A stretch of 64,000 nt of DNA from assembly GCF_050433125.1 (NCBI RefSeq), contig NZ_JBNPXV010000014.1:69937-133936 (forward strand), written 5' to 3'. Source of the DNA: Roseimarinus sediminis. GTDB lineage: Bacteria; Bacteroidota; Bacteroidia; Bacteroidales; Prolixibacteraceae. The position numbers and the translations under genes were made by a program. Positions 34,446 through 44,105 of the stretch are shown piece by piece; the first letter of the stretch is position 1; each line of letters opens with the position of its first letter. Below the pieces are notes generated by a model that was given only the letters and a program-made list of their open reading frames with translations, was not told the origin of the DNA and made no database searches.

Positions 34446-36761
34446 ATGAGACACGCTATATACCTGTTTTTTCTACTTTTTCTTACGATACAACTTGAGG
34501 CTCAAAAAACGGTTTCGCTTTCAGGCCGAATCAAGGATGCCGCAAACGGTGAAGACCTGATTGGGGCCACGGTGTATGTTGACCAGCTTAAAACGGGTAC
34601 CGCCAGCAATAGCTATGGTTATTTCTCCTTGGGTGTTCAACCTGGTTTTTACAAGCTGTCGGTTTCCTTTCTGGGATACGAAACAGCCATTTATACCATT
34701 TCGGCCGATCGTGATACCCTGCTCGACATAAGGCTTGAGCCCTCATCGGAGCAGTTGGGTGAAATTGTGGTGAGCACCGAAGCCGTCAATCAGAACATCA
34801 TCGGAAATGAAATGGGCACCTTTACCCTCACACCAAAGTCGATCAAAGCCATTCCCGTATTGTTTGGCGAACAGGATGTGTTGAAAACCATTCAGCTGAT
34901 GCCTGGAGTTTCGTCGGCAGGTGAGGGCAGCTCAGGTTTTTTCGTGCGTGGCGGGCAGGCCGATCAAAACCTGGTATTGCTCGATGATGCACCGGTATTC
35001 AACCCTTCGCACCTGCTGGGGTTTTTCTCTGTATTTAATTCCGATGCCATTAACAGTGTAAAACTGTACAAGGGCGGTGTACCGGCCCGTTTTGGCGGAC
35101 GGGCATCGTCGGTGCTCGATGTGCACATGCGCGAAGGGAATACCGAACGCCTCTCACTGAGCGGTGGCATTGGTTTGATTTCGAGCCGGGCCACCCTCGA
35201 AGGGCCCATTGGCAAAAAGGGAAGTTCCTTCCTGCTTTCAGGCCGACGAACCTATGCCGACCTTTTTCTGCTTTTGTCAAAAAATGAGACCCTGCGCGAA
35301 AGCCGCCTCTATTTTTACGACCTGAATCTGAAAACGCATCTGGAGCTAAACAGCAAAAACCAGCTCTATCTGTCGGGTTATCTGGGACGCGACGCCTTAA
35401 AAACTTCGATTTTTGGTTTCGACTGGGGAAACAAGGTAGCCACCCTGCGCTGGAACCATCTGTTTTCATCCCGTTTTTTCAGCAACACTTCCATTATTTT
35501 TAACGACTACAACTACGATACAGCCGCCGATCTCGATTTTGCCTTCGATTTAAGTGCAGGTATCAGGGGAAATACCTTTAAGCAACGGTTTACCTGGTTT
35601 GCCGGGGCGAATAACACCGTAACCTTTGGTGCCGAAGTGAATGACTATCTTTTTAAGCCGGGCAGTCTGGAAGTAATTTCGCTCGAAAATGAAGCGCAAA
35701 ACTTTGAAGTGAGTTCAAAGGAAGGACTCGAATCGGCAGCTTATTTGTTCAATGAGCAGAAAATTGGCAGCCGTTTAACCCTGGGCTATGGCTTACGACT
35801 TTCGCATTTCATTCGCCGAGGACCGTCGACTGAATACCAGTTTGACCACTTGGGTGATCCTGTCGACACCATCAGCTACCAGAAGGGCGACTGGTATGCA
35901 CCTTATTTGAATTATGAACCCCGTTTTAATGCCACCTTCGTTTTTAATGAAAACACCAGTGTCAAGGCAGGCTTTAACCGGCTCACCCAGTATATCCATT
36001 TATTGCAAAATGCCACTGCCGGAACGCCAATCGATTACTGGATTCCAAGCAGCGCGAATGTAAAACCACAAATTGCCGATCAGATCAGCGCCGGTATTTT
36101 TCGAAATTTCAGCATGCACCGTTACCAGTTATCGGCCGAGGTATATTACAAAAACATGCAAAATCAAATTGACTACCGTACAGGCGCCGAGCTGGTGCTC
36201 AACGAAATGGTTGAATCGGAATTGCTCTACGGAAAGGGGAAAAGCTATGGACTCGAACTGTTGTTGGAGAAAAAGGAAGGAGCTTTTACCGGCTGGATAG
36301 CCTATACGCTGGCCCGCTCATTGCGGCAAATCGACGGGATCAACAAGGGCGTGTGGTATCCTGCTCGTCAGGACAGGGTGCACGATGTGTCGGTAGTCGG
36401 TGTTTATCAGCTGAATCCTAAATGGACTTTTTCGGCTACCTGGGTTTATTATACCGGCAACGCAGTAACCTTCCCGGCAGGTAAGTATTATTTCGAAGGA
36501 AATGTGGCCAGTCTTTATACCGAAAGAAACGGTTACCGCATGCCCGATTATCACCGGCTCGACGTGGCTGCCACCTGGTTGTTGAAGGAAAGAAAAAACC
36601 ATCGGTCGGAATTAAGTTTTTCGGTTTACAACGCCTATGCACGTAAAAACCCCTACAGTTATGTTTTTTCCGAAGATCCTGATCATCCGGGGCAAACACA
36701 AACTACCATGGTTTATCTGTTTTCGGCCATCCCGTCGATCAGCTGGAATTTTAAATTTTAA
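34446..36761 (+). CDS. TonB-dependent outer-membrane receptor with carboxypeptidase-regulatory-like N-terminus
   Basis: A 771-residue receptor; the ATG at 34446 precedes a signal peptide (MRHAIYLFFLLFLTIQLEAQ). A CarboxypepD_reg-like domain (about 25-105; VSLSGRIKDAANGEDLIGAT, GYFSLGVQPG) precedes the plug (about 125-230; GEQDVLKTIQLMPGVSS, GFFVRGGQADQNLVLLDDAP). A 22-strand barrel follows, ending in the aromatic residue of SWNFKF. It imports an unknown ligand across the outer membrane using TonB energy. The gene is followed after 4 bp by a DUF4249 lipoprotein rather than SusD, a pairing common in Bacteroidota outside glycan loci. Ligand unknown. Confidence 0.93.
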   Translation: MRHAIYLFFLLFLTIQLEAQKTVSLSGRIKDAANGEDLIGATVYVDQLKTGTASNSYGYFSLGVQPGFYKLSVSFLGYETAIYTISADRDTLLDIRLEPSSEQLGEIVVSTEAVNQNIIGNEMGTFTLTPKSIKAIPVLFGEQDVLKTIQLMPGVSSAGEGSSGFFVRGGQADQNLVLLDDAPVFNPSHLLGFFSVFNSDAINSVKLYKGGVPARFGGRASSVLDVHMREGNTERLSLSGGIGLISSRATLEGPIGKKGSSFLLSGRRTYADLFLLLSKNETLRESRLYFYDLNLKTHLELNSKNQLYLSGYLGRDALKTSIFGFDWGNKVATLRWNHLFSSRFFSNTSIIFNDYNYDTAADLDFAFDLSAGIRGNTFKQRFTWFAGANNTVTFGAEVNDYLFKPGSLEVISLENEAQNFEVSSKEGLESAAYLFNEQKIGSRLTLGYGLRLSHFIRRGPSTEYQFDHLGDPVDTISYQKGDWYAPYLNYEPRFNATFVFNENTSVKAGFNRLTQYIHLLQNATAGTPIDYWIPSSANVKPQIADQISAGIFRNFSMHRYQLSAEVYYKNMQNQIDYRTGAELVLNEMVESELLYGKGKSYGLELLLEKKEGAFTGWIAYTLARSLRQIDGINKGVWYPARQDRVHDVSVVGVYQLNPKWTFSATWVYYTGNAVTFPAGKYYFEGNVASLYTERNGYRMPDYHRLDVAATWLLKERKNHRSELSFSVYNAYARKNPYSYVFSEDPDHPGQTQTTMVYLFSAIPSISWNFKF

Positions 36762-36765
36762 TGTC

Positions 36766-37560
36766 ATGAGAAAACTGATTCAAATTACAGCCATCGCATT
36801 TTTATTCATTGCCTGTGAGGAAGTGGTGGTGCTCGATTTAAACGAAATAGAAAAGAAACTGGTGGTTGAAGCTTCGGTGAGCAACCGGCCCGGAATGGTG
36901 GATGTTGCACTGAGCTACAGTCAGGGGTTTTACGACGAACCCCAACAGGTACTTCTTACCAATGCCAGCATAACGTTGAGTTCCAGCCGGGGCTTGAGGG
37001 AATTGCTTGTTCTAAACGATCAGGATCATTATGTATCAGGCAACATCGATCCCGAAGGAGGCGAAGTATTTACCCTGAACATTGAGGTCGATGACATACA
37101 GGTCGAGGTGAGTACCACCTTGCCCGAACCGGTGCCCATTGCACAGGTTGATTTTGTTCCCAATCCTTTCTGGGGCAGCAACGACAGTCTGAATGTATTT
37201 GTCAGTGTGAACGATCCAAAGGGAAGCGATAACTTCTTCCGTTTGATGGTAAATCATTATGGAATGGTTTCACCGGGTGAATACTACCTGCTCGATGACA
37301 CTTTCGGAAAGGACGGCATTATTTCGATGCCGGTATATTACAAAACCTTTAAGCCGGGCGACACAGTCGTTGTCAGTTTATGGCACCTCGCTCCCGAGCT
37401 CTATTCATATTATACCAGTTTGAGTAACAACATAGGGGGCTCGTTCAATTCAATTGCTCCCGGGAATCCCGAAAGCAACCTGCCCGACGATGTGTATGGT
37501 TTCTTTAAAGGCTACAGCATCGATCAGGATACGCTGATAGTTCCCCGATTTCCCTTCTGA
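36766..37560 (+). CDS. DUF4249 lipoprotein partner of the TonB receptor
   Basis: A 264-residue lipoprotein. The ATG at 36766 is chosen because it gives a lipoprotein signal (MRKLIQITAIAFLFIACEE, lipobox FIAC). The body is beta-rich with EKKLVVEASVSNRPGMVDVA, INPEGG-type and FFRLMVNHYG segments typical of DUF4249. Family members are encoded directly after TonB receptors and probably act as surface-exposed substrate-binding lids. The 4-bp spacing supports one transcript with the receptor. The substrate is unknown. Confidence 0.88.
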   Translation: MRKLIQITAIAFLFIACEEVVVLDLNEIEKKLVVEASVSNRPGMVDVALSYSQGFYDEPQQVLLTNASITLSSSRGLRELLVLNDQDHYVSGNIDPEGGEVFTLNIEVDDIQVEVSTTLPEPVPIAQVDFVPNPFWGSNDSLNVFVSVNDPKGSDNFFRLMVNHYGMVSPGEYYLLDDTFGKDGIISMPVYYKTFKPGDTVVVSLWHLAPELYSYYTSLSNNIGGSFNSIAPGNPESNLPDDVYGFFKGYSIDQDTLIVPRFPF

Positions 37561-37576
37561 TTTCAAGTGCTTTTGT

Positions 37577-37584
37577 TACTTTTG
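37577..37584 (+). promoter_or_regulatory. TAnnTTTG promoter box for the dipeptidyl peptidase gene
   Basis: TACTTTTG matches the -7 consensus and lies 107 bp upstream of the start at 37692, giving a leader of about 100 bases. A weak TTG-type -33 element may lie at the end of the preceding gene. Confidence 0.45.
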
Positions 37585-37691
37585 TTGCTCGTCGTTTGCT
37601 GATTATGGGGGAAGCAGCCGGAATGTTATGCAAGCTGGTCAATTGCTCTTCCCGACGCCAGCGATGTCAGTAATGCTTAAAACCTTATCTC

Positions 37692-39731
37692 ATGAAAAAA
37701 ATAAGCTTAGTCGTAATTGCAATTGTATTGATTATGAGCAGATGTAAAAATGGAGAAGAAAAGCCGGCTGCGGCTTTAGATGGTTTCCAGTTTAATGTGG
37801 AACAGTTTGCCGATCTGAAAATCCTGCGCTATCCGGTGCCGGGTTTTGATGAATTGAGTTTGCAGCAAAAGGAGTTACTTTATTACCTTTCGCAGGCGGC
37901 CATCGAAGGACGCGACATTGTTTTCGACCAGAATTACAAAAACAATCTGGCCATTCGACGTACCCTCGAAGCGATTTATATCCACTTTGACGGTGACCGA
38001 AATACCGACGATTTTAAAGCGTTCGAAGTGTACCTGAAACGCATCTGGTTTTCCAACGGAATTCATCACCATTATTCAAGCGACAAGTTTGAACCCGGCT
38101 TCAATCAGGAATATTTTACCGATCTGCTGATGGCCGTTGAAGAATCAAAATTTCCCATCCCGAAAAATGAGATCATCAAAACCCTGTTGCCCGTCATTTT
38201 CGATCCTGCCTTCGATGCCAAGCGCGTTAATCAGTCCGAAGGAGAAGACATCATCGCCACTTCGGCCAACAATTACTGGGGCCCGGGCATTAGCCAAAGC
38301 GAAGCCGAAGCATTTTATGCTGCCATGAAAGTGGAAGACGATCCCGAACCTGTTTCCTACGGTTTGAACAGCCGCCTGGATAAGGAAAACGGGAAGCTGG
38401 TCGAAAAGGTATGGAAGGTGGGCGGAACCTATTCGGCTGCCATCGAAAAAATAGTATACTGGCTCGAGAAAGCCGAAAAGGTGGCAGAGAATGAAAAGCA
38501 GAAAAAGGTGCTTTCGCTGCTGATCGAATACTACAAAACCGGTGATCTGCAAACTTTCGATCGTTACAATGTAGCCTGGCTCGACGACGACAGCTCGCGC
38601 ATCGATTTTGTAAATGGTTTTATCGAAACTTACGGTGATCCGCTTGGACTGAAAGCCAGCTGGGAAAGTGTGGTTAATTTCAAAAATGAAGAAGCAACGC
38701 TTCGTACCGAAATCATTAGCAACAACGCCCAGTGGTTTGAAGATCATTCACCTGTTGACGAGCGTTTTAAAAAGAAAGAAGTAAAGGGCGTTACTGCCAA
38801 AGTGATTACTGCCACCATGTTGGGTGGCGATTGCTATCCTGCTACCCCCATTGGCATTAATTTGCCCAATGCCGACTGGATCAGAAAAGAACACGGATCG
38901 AAATCGGTAACCATCGAAAACATCACTTATGCCTACGATCAGGCAAGTAAGGGAAATGGTTTTCTCGAAGAATTTATGCTGACGGATGAAAGCATTGAAA
39001 GGCTGAAGAAATACGGTTTCCAGGCCGACAACCTGCATACCGACCTGCACGAATGTCTGGGGCATGGCTCAGGCCAGTTGTTGCCCGGTGTTGCCGGCGA
39101 TGAACTGAAAGCCTACGGGGCGGCCATTGAAGAGTCGCGCGCCGACCTTTTTGCCCTTTACTACATGGGCGATGAGAAAATGGTGGAACTGGGGCTCTTA
39201 CCCGATATGGAAGCATACAAAGCTGCTTACGACGATTACATCCGCAACGGACTGATGACCCAGCTTACCCGAATCAAACTGGGCGACAATGTTGAACAGG
39301 CCCACATGCGCAACCGTCAGTTGATTTCACGCTGGGCTTTTGAGCATGGTAAGGCCGATAAGGTAATTGAGCAGTTGGTAAAAGAGGGAAAAACCTATTT
39401 TGTGATCAACGATTACGAGGCTTTGCGCTCCTTGTTTGGAGAGCTGTTGGCCGAAATACAGCGGGTCAAATCGGAAGGAGATTATCAAACAGCCAAAGAA
39501 CTGATTGAAACGTATGCCGTAAAAATCGACAGGGAGCTGCATGCCGAAGTGCTGGAGCGTTATGCAAAACTGAAGCTGGCACCCTACAGTGGCTTTGTGA
39601 ATCCTGTGTGGAAAGTTTCGAAGGATGAGCATGGAACAATCACCGACATTCAACTCGACTATTCCGAAGGCTACACCGGGCAGATGTTACGCTATTCGAA
39701 GGAACACTCGTGGTTGCCCGTGTACAATTAA
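37692..39731 (+). CDS. Dipeptidyl peptidase III, M49 zinc metallopeptidase (lipoprotein)
   Basis: A 679-residue metallopeptidase that removes dipeptides from peptide N-termini. The zinc motif HECLGH (His453, Glu454, His458) and the second motif EESRAD (from Glu480) are the M49 hallmarks HExxGH and EExR(A)D. The N-terminus KKISLVVIAIVLIMSRCKNG carries a lipobox, so it is probably anchored in the periplasm or on the surface, unlike the cytosolic eukaryotic enzymes. Length is normal for bacterial forms. Transcribed alone, with a promoter box at 37577 and a terminator at 39753. Confidence 0.93.
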   Translation: MKKISLVVIAIVLIMSRCKNGEEKPAAALDGFQFNVEQFADLKILRYPVPGFDELSLQQKELLYYLSQAAIEGRDIVFDQNYKNNLAIRRTLEAIYIHFDGDRNTDDFKAFEVYLKRIWFSNGIHHHYSSDKFEPGFNQEYFTDLLMAVEESKFPIPKNEIIKTLLPVIFDPAFDAKRVNQSEGEDIIATSANNYWGPGISQSEAEAFYAAMKVEDDPEPVSYGLNSRLDKENGKLVEKVWKVGGTYSAAIEKIVYWLEKAEKVAENEKQKKVLSLLIEYYKTGDLQTFDRYNVAWLDDDSSRIDFVNGFIETYGDPLGLKASWESVVNFKNEEATLRTEIISNNAQWFEDHSPVDERFKKKEVKGVTAKVITATMLGGDCYPATPIGINLPNADWIRKEHGSKSVTIENITYAYDQASKGNGFLEEFMLTDESIERLKKYGFQADNLHTDLHECLGHGSGQLLPGVAGDELKAYGAAIEESRADLFALYYMGDEKMVELGLLPDMEAYKAAYDDYIRNGLMTQLTRIKLGDNVEQAHMRNRQLISRWAFEHGKADKVIEQLVKEGKTYFVINDYEALRSLFGELLAEIQRVKSEGDYQTAKELIETYAVKIDRELHAEVLERYAKLKLAPYSGFVNPVWKVSKDEHGTITDIQLDYSEGYTGQMLRYSKEHSWLPVYN

Positions 39732-39752
39732 AGCTTTATAGCTAAAAAATAA

Positions 39753-39789
39753 AAAGAACCGGTTCGATGCTTGTCATCACCGGTTCTTT
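39753..39789. terminator. Bidirectional-type terminator between the M49 peptidase and the chemoreceptor
   Basis: AAAGAACCGGT (39753-39763) pairs perfectly with ACCGGTTCTTT (39779-39789) over 11 bp, flanked by an A-run upstream, so it can serve the + strand gene and partly the convergent - strand gene. Confidence 0.75.
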
Positions 39790-39831
39790 GCTTATATGTA
39801 ATTGGTATTGTGTATTTTATTTCCTGATGAT

Positions 39832-40965
39832 TCAGGCACTTTGGGCTTCCATGTTAAAGATGGAAATGCTTTCGATCAGTTCGGCTGCAAATTTCTCAAG
39901 TTCTTCGGCACTGGCCGACATTTCTTCGGCTGTGGTGGCATTCGACTGGATACTCAGATTGATTTCGCCGATGGCATTGTTCACCTGTTCGGCACCTGCT
40001 CCCTGTTCACGACTCGATGCATAAATGGATGAAATCAGTTCAGTAGTTGTTTCCATCAGCGGAATACTTCCGGCCAGCTTCTCGCTTGCATTTTGTGAAA
40101 CAGAGGCAGCACTTTTCGATAACTCGATGATTTCGGCAGCTGCTTTCTTGCTGCGTTCGGCCAGATTGCGAACTTCGGCAGCCACCACACTGAAGCCTCG
40201 ACCGTGTTCCCCTGCACGCGCTGCTTCAACGGCCGCATTCAAGGCCAGAATATTGGTTTGAAAGGCGATGTCGTTGATAATTTCTATTTTCTCGGTAATA
40301 TTGTTCAGTACTCCAATGGCATTCAGGGCAGCACTGTTGCCTTCTTTTACCGAAGCATTGGCCTCAAGGGCGATGCTGTTGGTCCGTTCAGCACCCTCGG
40401 TATTGGACGATGTGCTGACGACAATTTCCTCCATCGACGAGGAGATTTCTTCAATGGAGGCAGCTTCACTGCTGGTTCCCAGCGAAAGTGAATCGGAAGT
40501 GGCCCTCAGTTGCAGGCTGGCTTGATTTACCTGCATCGAAATGTTCTTAATGCTTCCAATACTGCTCATCAGATTTTCGGAAAGGCTTCCCAGCGAGCGG
40601 GCCAGTATGCCCAGTTCGTTGTTTCGTTGCTGGTCCGTAGTGTTAATTTCGATGAGCAGATTTCCCTTCGAGAGTTCTTCCACATTCTTTAAAGCACTGT
40701 CGAGTGGCTTTCTGATTTGTTTGTAAACCAGATAGATTAAAAATGCCGATATGCCCATCCCAAAGGGCAGCGACATCATTTGAGGGTAGGCTTCAGGAAA
40801 AGCATCGGTAAGCTTGGTGCTTACCACCAAAATAAACAGGTTAATAACCCATAGCGCTGCAATATTAAACAGTATGCTGTTTTTAAAAAGGATACGCAGT
40901 ACAACAATGGCTGTTGGAATCCCAATTCCTAAAACAATAATAATATCCTTGAAAACTTCATTCAT
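39832..40965 (-). CDS. Methyl-accepting chemotaxis-type receptor without a periplasmic domain
   Basis: A 377-residue signalling protein. Three hydrophobic segments (about 5-25, 31-50 and 65-85) are followed by a HAMP-like linker (IRKPLDSALKNVEELSKGNL) and a long coiled coil with the conserved MCP hairpin (IEIINDIAFQTNILALNAAV ... AEVRNLAERS, about residues 230-285). There is no large extracytoplasmic sensor domain, so it probably senses membrane or cytoplasmic states. No CheA, CheW or CheR lies in the window; a lone receiver protein follows after 14 bp. In a presumed gliding bacterium it may feed a non-flagellar pathway. Confidence 0.9.
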   Translation of the reverse strand: MNEVFKDIIIVLGIGIPTAIVVLRILFKNSILFNIAALWVINLFILVVSTKLTDAFPEAYPQMMSLPFGMGISAFLIYLVYKQIRKPLDSALKNVEELSKGNLLIEINTTDQQRNNELGILARSLGSLSENLMSSIGSIKNISMQVNQASLQLRATSDSLSLGTSSEAASIEEISSSMEEIVVSTSSNTEGAERTNSIALEANASVKEGNSAALNAIGVLNNITEKIEIINDIAFQTNILALNAAVEAARAGEHGRGFSVVAAEVRNLAERSKKAAAEIIELSKSAASVSQNASEKLAGSIPLMETTTELISSIYASSREQGAGAEQVNNAIGEINLSIQSNATTAEEMSASAEELEKFAAELIESISIFNMEAQSA

Positions 40966-40979
40966 AATTAAACCCTTTT

Positions 40980-41393
40980 TTATTCCACAGTATTTAAAAC
41001 AGGAAAATATGTTTTGTTATTTGCAATTGAAATCAGTGTTTTGGCGAAGTGTTCCGAAAAGTGCGTTTTAAGTATGCCGGAAACAAAGCCTGCCTTTTGC
41101 ATTTCGCGGTGGAGGTTAATGTCGTCCGACATGCTTACACCAATGAAATAGCATTTTGCAAGCTGTTTTTTGACTGTTTTTACGGCAGCAATTCCACTTT
41201 CTTCGTTAAGCATGATGTCCATTAACACCAGATCGGGTGTTTGCAGGGTAAGCAAATGATTGAATTGTTCAACATTGCCTGCTTCACCTGAAACATGAAG
41301 CTGCCGGTGATTTCTCAGCATAAACTTCACCGCTTCAATAAAAGCTGCATTATCGTCTACAATGATGATATTTTTCTTGTTTTCCCCTTCCAT
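40980..41393 (-). CDS. Stand-alone response-regulator receiver protein
   Basis: A 137-residue CheY-like receiver domain: IIIVDDNAAF (acidic pocket), LVLMDIMLNEESG (phospho-acceptor Asp near 59), then GVSMSDD at the Thr/Ser position and GILKTHFSEHF with the conserved Lys. No output domain is present. It lies upstream of and close to the chemoreceptor (14 bp) and downstream of a NarL-type two-component pair, so it may connect these. A TAnnTTTG box at 41404 places the transcript start near its ATG. Confidence 0.9.
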   Translation of the reverse strand: MEGENKKNIIIVDDNAAFIEAVKFMLRNHRQLHVSGEAGNVEQFNHLLTLQTPDLVLMDIMLNEESGIAAVKTVKKQLAKCYFIGVSMSDDINLHREMQKAGFVSGILKTHFSEHFAKTLISIANNKTYFPVLNTVE

Positions 41394-41403
41394 CTTGTGA
41401 AGG

Positions 41404-41411
41404 CAAAAATA
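41404..41411 (-). promoter_or_regulatory. TAnnTTTG promoter box for the lone receiver gene
   Basis: On the - strand TATTTTTG, an exact -7 match, ends about ten bases before the start codon at 41393, so the leader would be very short. It probably also drives the chemoreceptor. Confidence 0.4.
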
Positions 41412-41488
41412 GAAACAGGAAATAAGGCCTTAGTCAGGATAAAACTGCGTTTTTTTCAGGGGAAAACCCTTGAATTCAATGAGGTGAG

Positions 41489-42157
41489 CTATAGTTCAAT
41501 TAAGCGGTTTTTGATGGCAAAAAGGACCAGTGCCACGGCATTGTTAGCTCCTGTTTTCTGCATTAGTTTGGCTTTGTGCCCTTCGACGGTCTTTGGACTG
41601 ATGAAGAGTTTTTCGGCAATTTGAGCATTGGTACAGGCCTGGCAAACCAGTTCGAGTACATCGAGCTCGCGTGCCGATATTTCGAGTTGTTGTTGCAAGG
41701 CACTTCCCGAAGGAGCCTGTTTTTTTGTTAGAATAATGTTCATCAGCAGTTCCTGCGAGAAATAGTTATCACCCAGTGCCACGGCTTCAATTGCCTTCAC
41801 GAGTTCAGAGCTGCCTGCATCTTTCAGTACAAAGCCCTTTACCCCGGCTTCGATCATACGCAGGTAATGAGCCTGGTCGCCATGCATCGAAAGGGTGATG
41901 ATTTTTAAATGAGGATGCCTGGCCAGTGCCTTTTCTGTAGCTTCGAAGCCATTCATCCGGGGCATGTCGATGTCCATCAGCACCAGATCGGCTTCAACAC
42001 GGTCAAGTAGTTCAAGCAGATCGACTCCGTTGGCTGCTTCGCCTGCTATACTGAAATTCGGATGCCGGCTCAATACAAACTTCACCCCTTCGCGGAAGAG
42101 GTCGTGATCGTCAACAATAATGATTTGGATGGGCTGTTGATTCATGAGTTTTAGCAT
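41489..42157 (-). CDS. NarL/LuxR-type response regulator
   Basis: A 222-residue DNA-binding regulator. Receiver domain: IIIVDDHDLFREG, LVLMDIDMPRMNG (phospho-acceptor Asp near 58), ITLSMHGD and GFVLKDAG. The LuxR-type helix-turn-helix lies at about 155-215: ISARELDVLELVCQACTNAQ and KLFISPKTVEGHKAKLM. The start overlaps the stop codon of the sensor kinase by one base (TAATG); a second ATG at 42145 is also plausible. It is the cognate partner of the kinase. Targets unknown. Confidence 0.93.
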   Translation of the reverse strand: MLKLMNQQPIQIIIVDDHDLFREGVKFVLSRHPNFSIAGEAANGVDLLELLDRVEADLVLMDIDMPRMNGFEATEKALARHPHLKIITLSMHGDQAHYLRMIEAGVKGFVLKDAGSSELVKAIEAVALGDNYFSQELLMNIILTKKQAPSGSALQQQLEISARELDVLELVCQACTNAQIAEKLFISPKTVEGHKAKLMQKTGANNAVALVLFAIKNRLIEL

Positions 42158-43812
42158 TAATGTGTTGAATCGCCTTTTAAACCAGTGGCCTGGACTTGTG
42201 CATTTAATTCAAATCCTTGATCGGGAGCAGTTTTCATCTGGATGCTTCCATTCAGATTTTCAATCCGGCTTTGAAGGTTGAATAGTCCGATCCCTTTGGC
42301 TTTCTGTTTTATCTCCTTCATGTCGAATCCACAACCATTATCTTTATAATGAATGGAGATGTAGTTGGCTTTGAGCGACAAGCTGATTACTATTTGTGTT
42401 GCATTGGCATGTTTGATGGTGTTGTTAATTAGCTCACTGGCAATGCGGTATATGCTTATCTCTATCTCCGGAAGTAGTCTTTTTTGCAGGTTCGATTCAA
42501 AGTCGATTTTAATTGCATTGCGAAATTTTACTTTCTCGATGAACGACTCAACCGCCCTTGTGATTCCCATGTTTTCGAGAATGTACGGGCTTAGGTTGTT
42601 CGATACTTCTTTCACTGTTTTTATCGACTCATTCAGCGTAGAAGCGATGCGTTCTTCAATTTCGCCATCCCCCGGATTGTTAAAATATATTTCAAGGTAG
42701 ATTTTTAGTGTCGAAAGCAGGGGGCCAAGCCCGTCGTGTAGTTCCTTTGAAAAGCGGTTGCGTTCTTTTTCTTCGGCAGCCAGCGAGGCCAGGTAATTCA
42801 TTCTTTCATGATTCACCTTTTCGGTGTTGTTGCGAATAATGAAAAGAAAGGCTTTTTTTTCGTTGTAGTCGATCACACGACTGCTTACATCAATGTAAAG
42901 AAGGCCTTTGGGGGGAATCTCAATTATCAGACTTTGTTTGTGTGGCATCAGTTCAGGATGCTGATAATACATGTCGAATAACTTGTGCTCGGCTGCCGGA
43001 ATAAAGTAATCGGCCTTGGTGTTTCTGATTTCATAATCGTTTTGACCGCTTAGTTCCTTATAGGCAGCATTGTATTCCAGTATATTTTTCTCCCGGTCAA
43101 CAATGATAATGGCTTCGCTGCTGTTGTCGAAAATATTTTTGAAATTTTGTTCCTTCTGCCTTGCCAGCTGCTCCGAATGGTAGCGTTCGTCGGCCAGCAA
43201 TGAGAGTTGATGATTCTTGCGTTCAAGTGCCAGCTTTTGCTTCTTCAATGCTCCAATATTGTCGATTAGTTTCTGACGAATGTACCGGGTAGTAAATGAG
43301 ATAATCAGGCTGAGCGCCACAACGATCAGAATATTCGTCAAAACGGTTTCGAAGGGCAGTATACGACGATAGAGATAGGACCCCGGCATGATGTAATGAT
43401 TTCGGGTAAGAAGATAAAGCAGTATGGTTGTGAGTGTGCTTAAAACGAGCCAATAGATGCCTTTCTGAAAATCAAAATAAATTGAAGCAAGTACAATGGC
43501 GGCTGTAAACCACAAGTAAGCAGAACTGACAAAACCACTTTCAAGCAGGTTCAGTGCTCCCAAAAAAAATATAGACAAGATCAGGGTGCTTGCTCTCAAT
43601 TGGTAGGAAAGTGACTTGCGGAAAAGTGCAATGCCCAGTACAAAAAGGTAAACCAGCAAATAGAAAATCCAGAAAACAGCAATGCCCAGTGTGAAGGCTT
43701 TAAAAATAGAAGAAATAACTAAAGGAAGTCCGGCTAAAGCTCCCACAATTAGCGCAATATTTACCAGCCTGCTCTTAATGAGCTCTATTTCCTGAAAAAT
43801 CTGTTCTCTCAT
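42157..43812 (-). CDS. Membrane sensor histidine kinase (HisKA_3) with PAS domain
   Basis: A 551-residue inner-membrane kinase. About six hydrophobic segments fill residues 15-190 (for example NIALIVGALAGLPLVISSIF), then a coiled linker, a PAS domain (about 225-340; IFDNSSEAIIIVDREKNILE), the HisKA_3 phosphorylation site RFSKELHDGLGPL and a HATPase_c domain with NNTIKHA and DNGCGFD, GIGLFNLQSRIE. This is the NarX/DegS-type kinase family that pairs with LuxR regulators, and the partner gene overlaps it by one base. The signal is unknown; the membrane part resembles 7TM-like sensors. Confidence 0.92.
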   Translation of the reverse strand: MREQIFQEIELIKSRLVNIALIVGALAGLPLVISSIFKAFTLGIAVFWIFYLLVYLFVLGIALFRKSLSYQLRASTLILSIFFLGALNLLESGFVSSAYLWFTAAIVLASIYFDFQKGIYWLVLSTLTTILLYLLTRNHYIMPGSYLYRRILPFETVLTNILIVVALSLIISFTTRYIRQKLIDNIGALKKQKLALERKNHQLSLLADERYHSEQLARQKEQNFKNIFDNSSEAIIIVDREKNILEYNAAYKELSGQNDYEIRNTKADYFIPAAEHKLFDMYYQHPELMPHKQSLIIEIPPKGLLYIDVSSRVIDYNEKKAFLFIIRNNTEKVNHERMNYLASLAAEEKERNRFSKELHDGLGPLLSTLKIYLEIYFNNPGDGEIEERIASTLNESIKTVKEVSNNLSPYILENMGITRAVESFIEKVKFRNAIKIDFESNLQKRLLPEIEISIYRIASELINNTIKHANATQIVISLSLKANYISIHYKDNGCGFDMKEIKQKAKGIGLFNLQSRIENLNGSIQMKTAPDQGFELNAQVQATGLKGDSTH

Positions 43813-44105
43813 CTCCTGTCCCTGAAAACTTTAAATGTAAACCGAAAATCAGAAGCAAGCAAGCAGCAAGCGTATTTTGTAAATAAAAAGTTGCATTTTG
43901 TTGTTTGGGCTTGATGCGAAATTTTTACCCGCTTCTTATACTATTCCCTGCTACTCTTTTGAAAAGCAATTAAATTTTGCTTTATTGTATTAGCATCATT
44001 AAAAACCGATCAAAAACCCATCCTTCCTTTAGCTAAACTGACACAGCATGAAAAAAAATCACAACCAAGCCATAGTGCCATTGATAAGTTGAAAGGAGAT
44101 TGCTT

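Noticed and set aside
34446..37560. A SusC/SusD glycan-utilisation locus
   Set aside because: The partner is a DUF4249 lipoprotein, not SusD, and no glycoside hydrolases are next to it.
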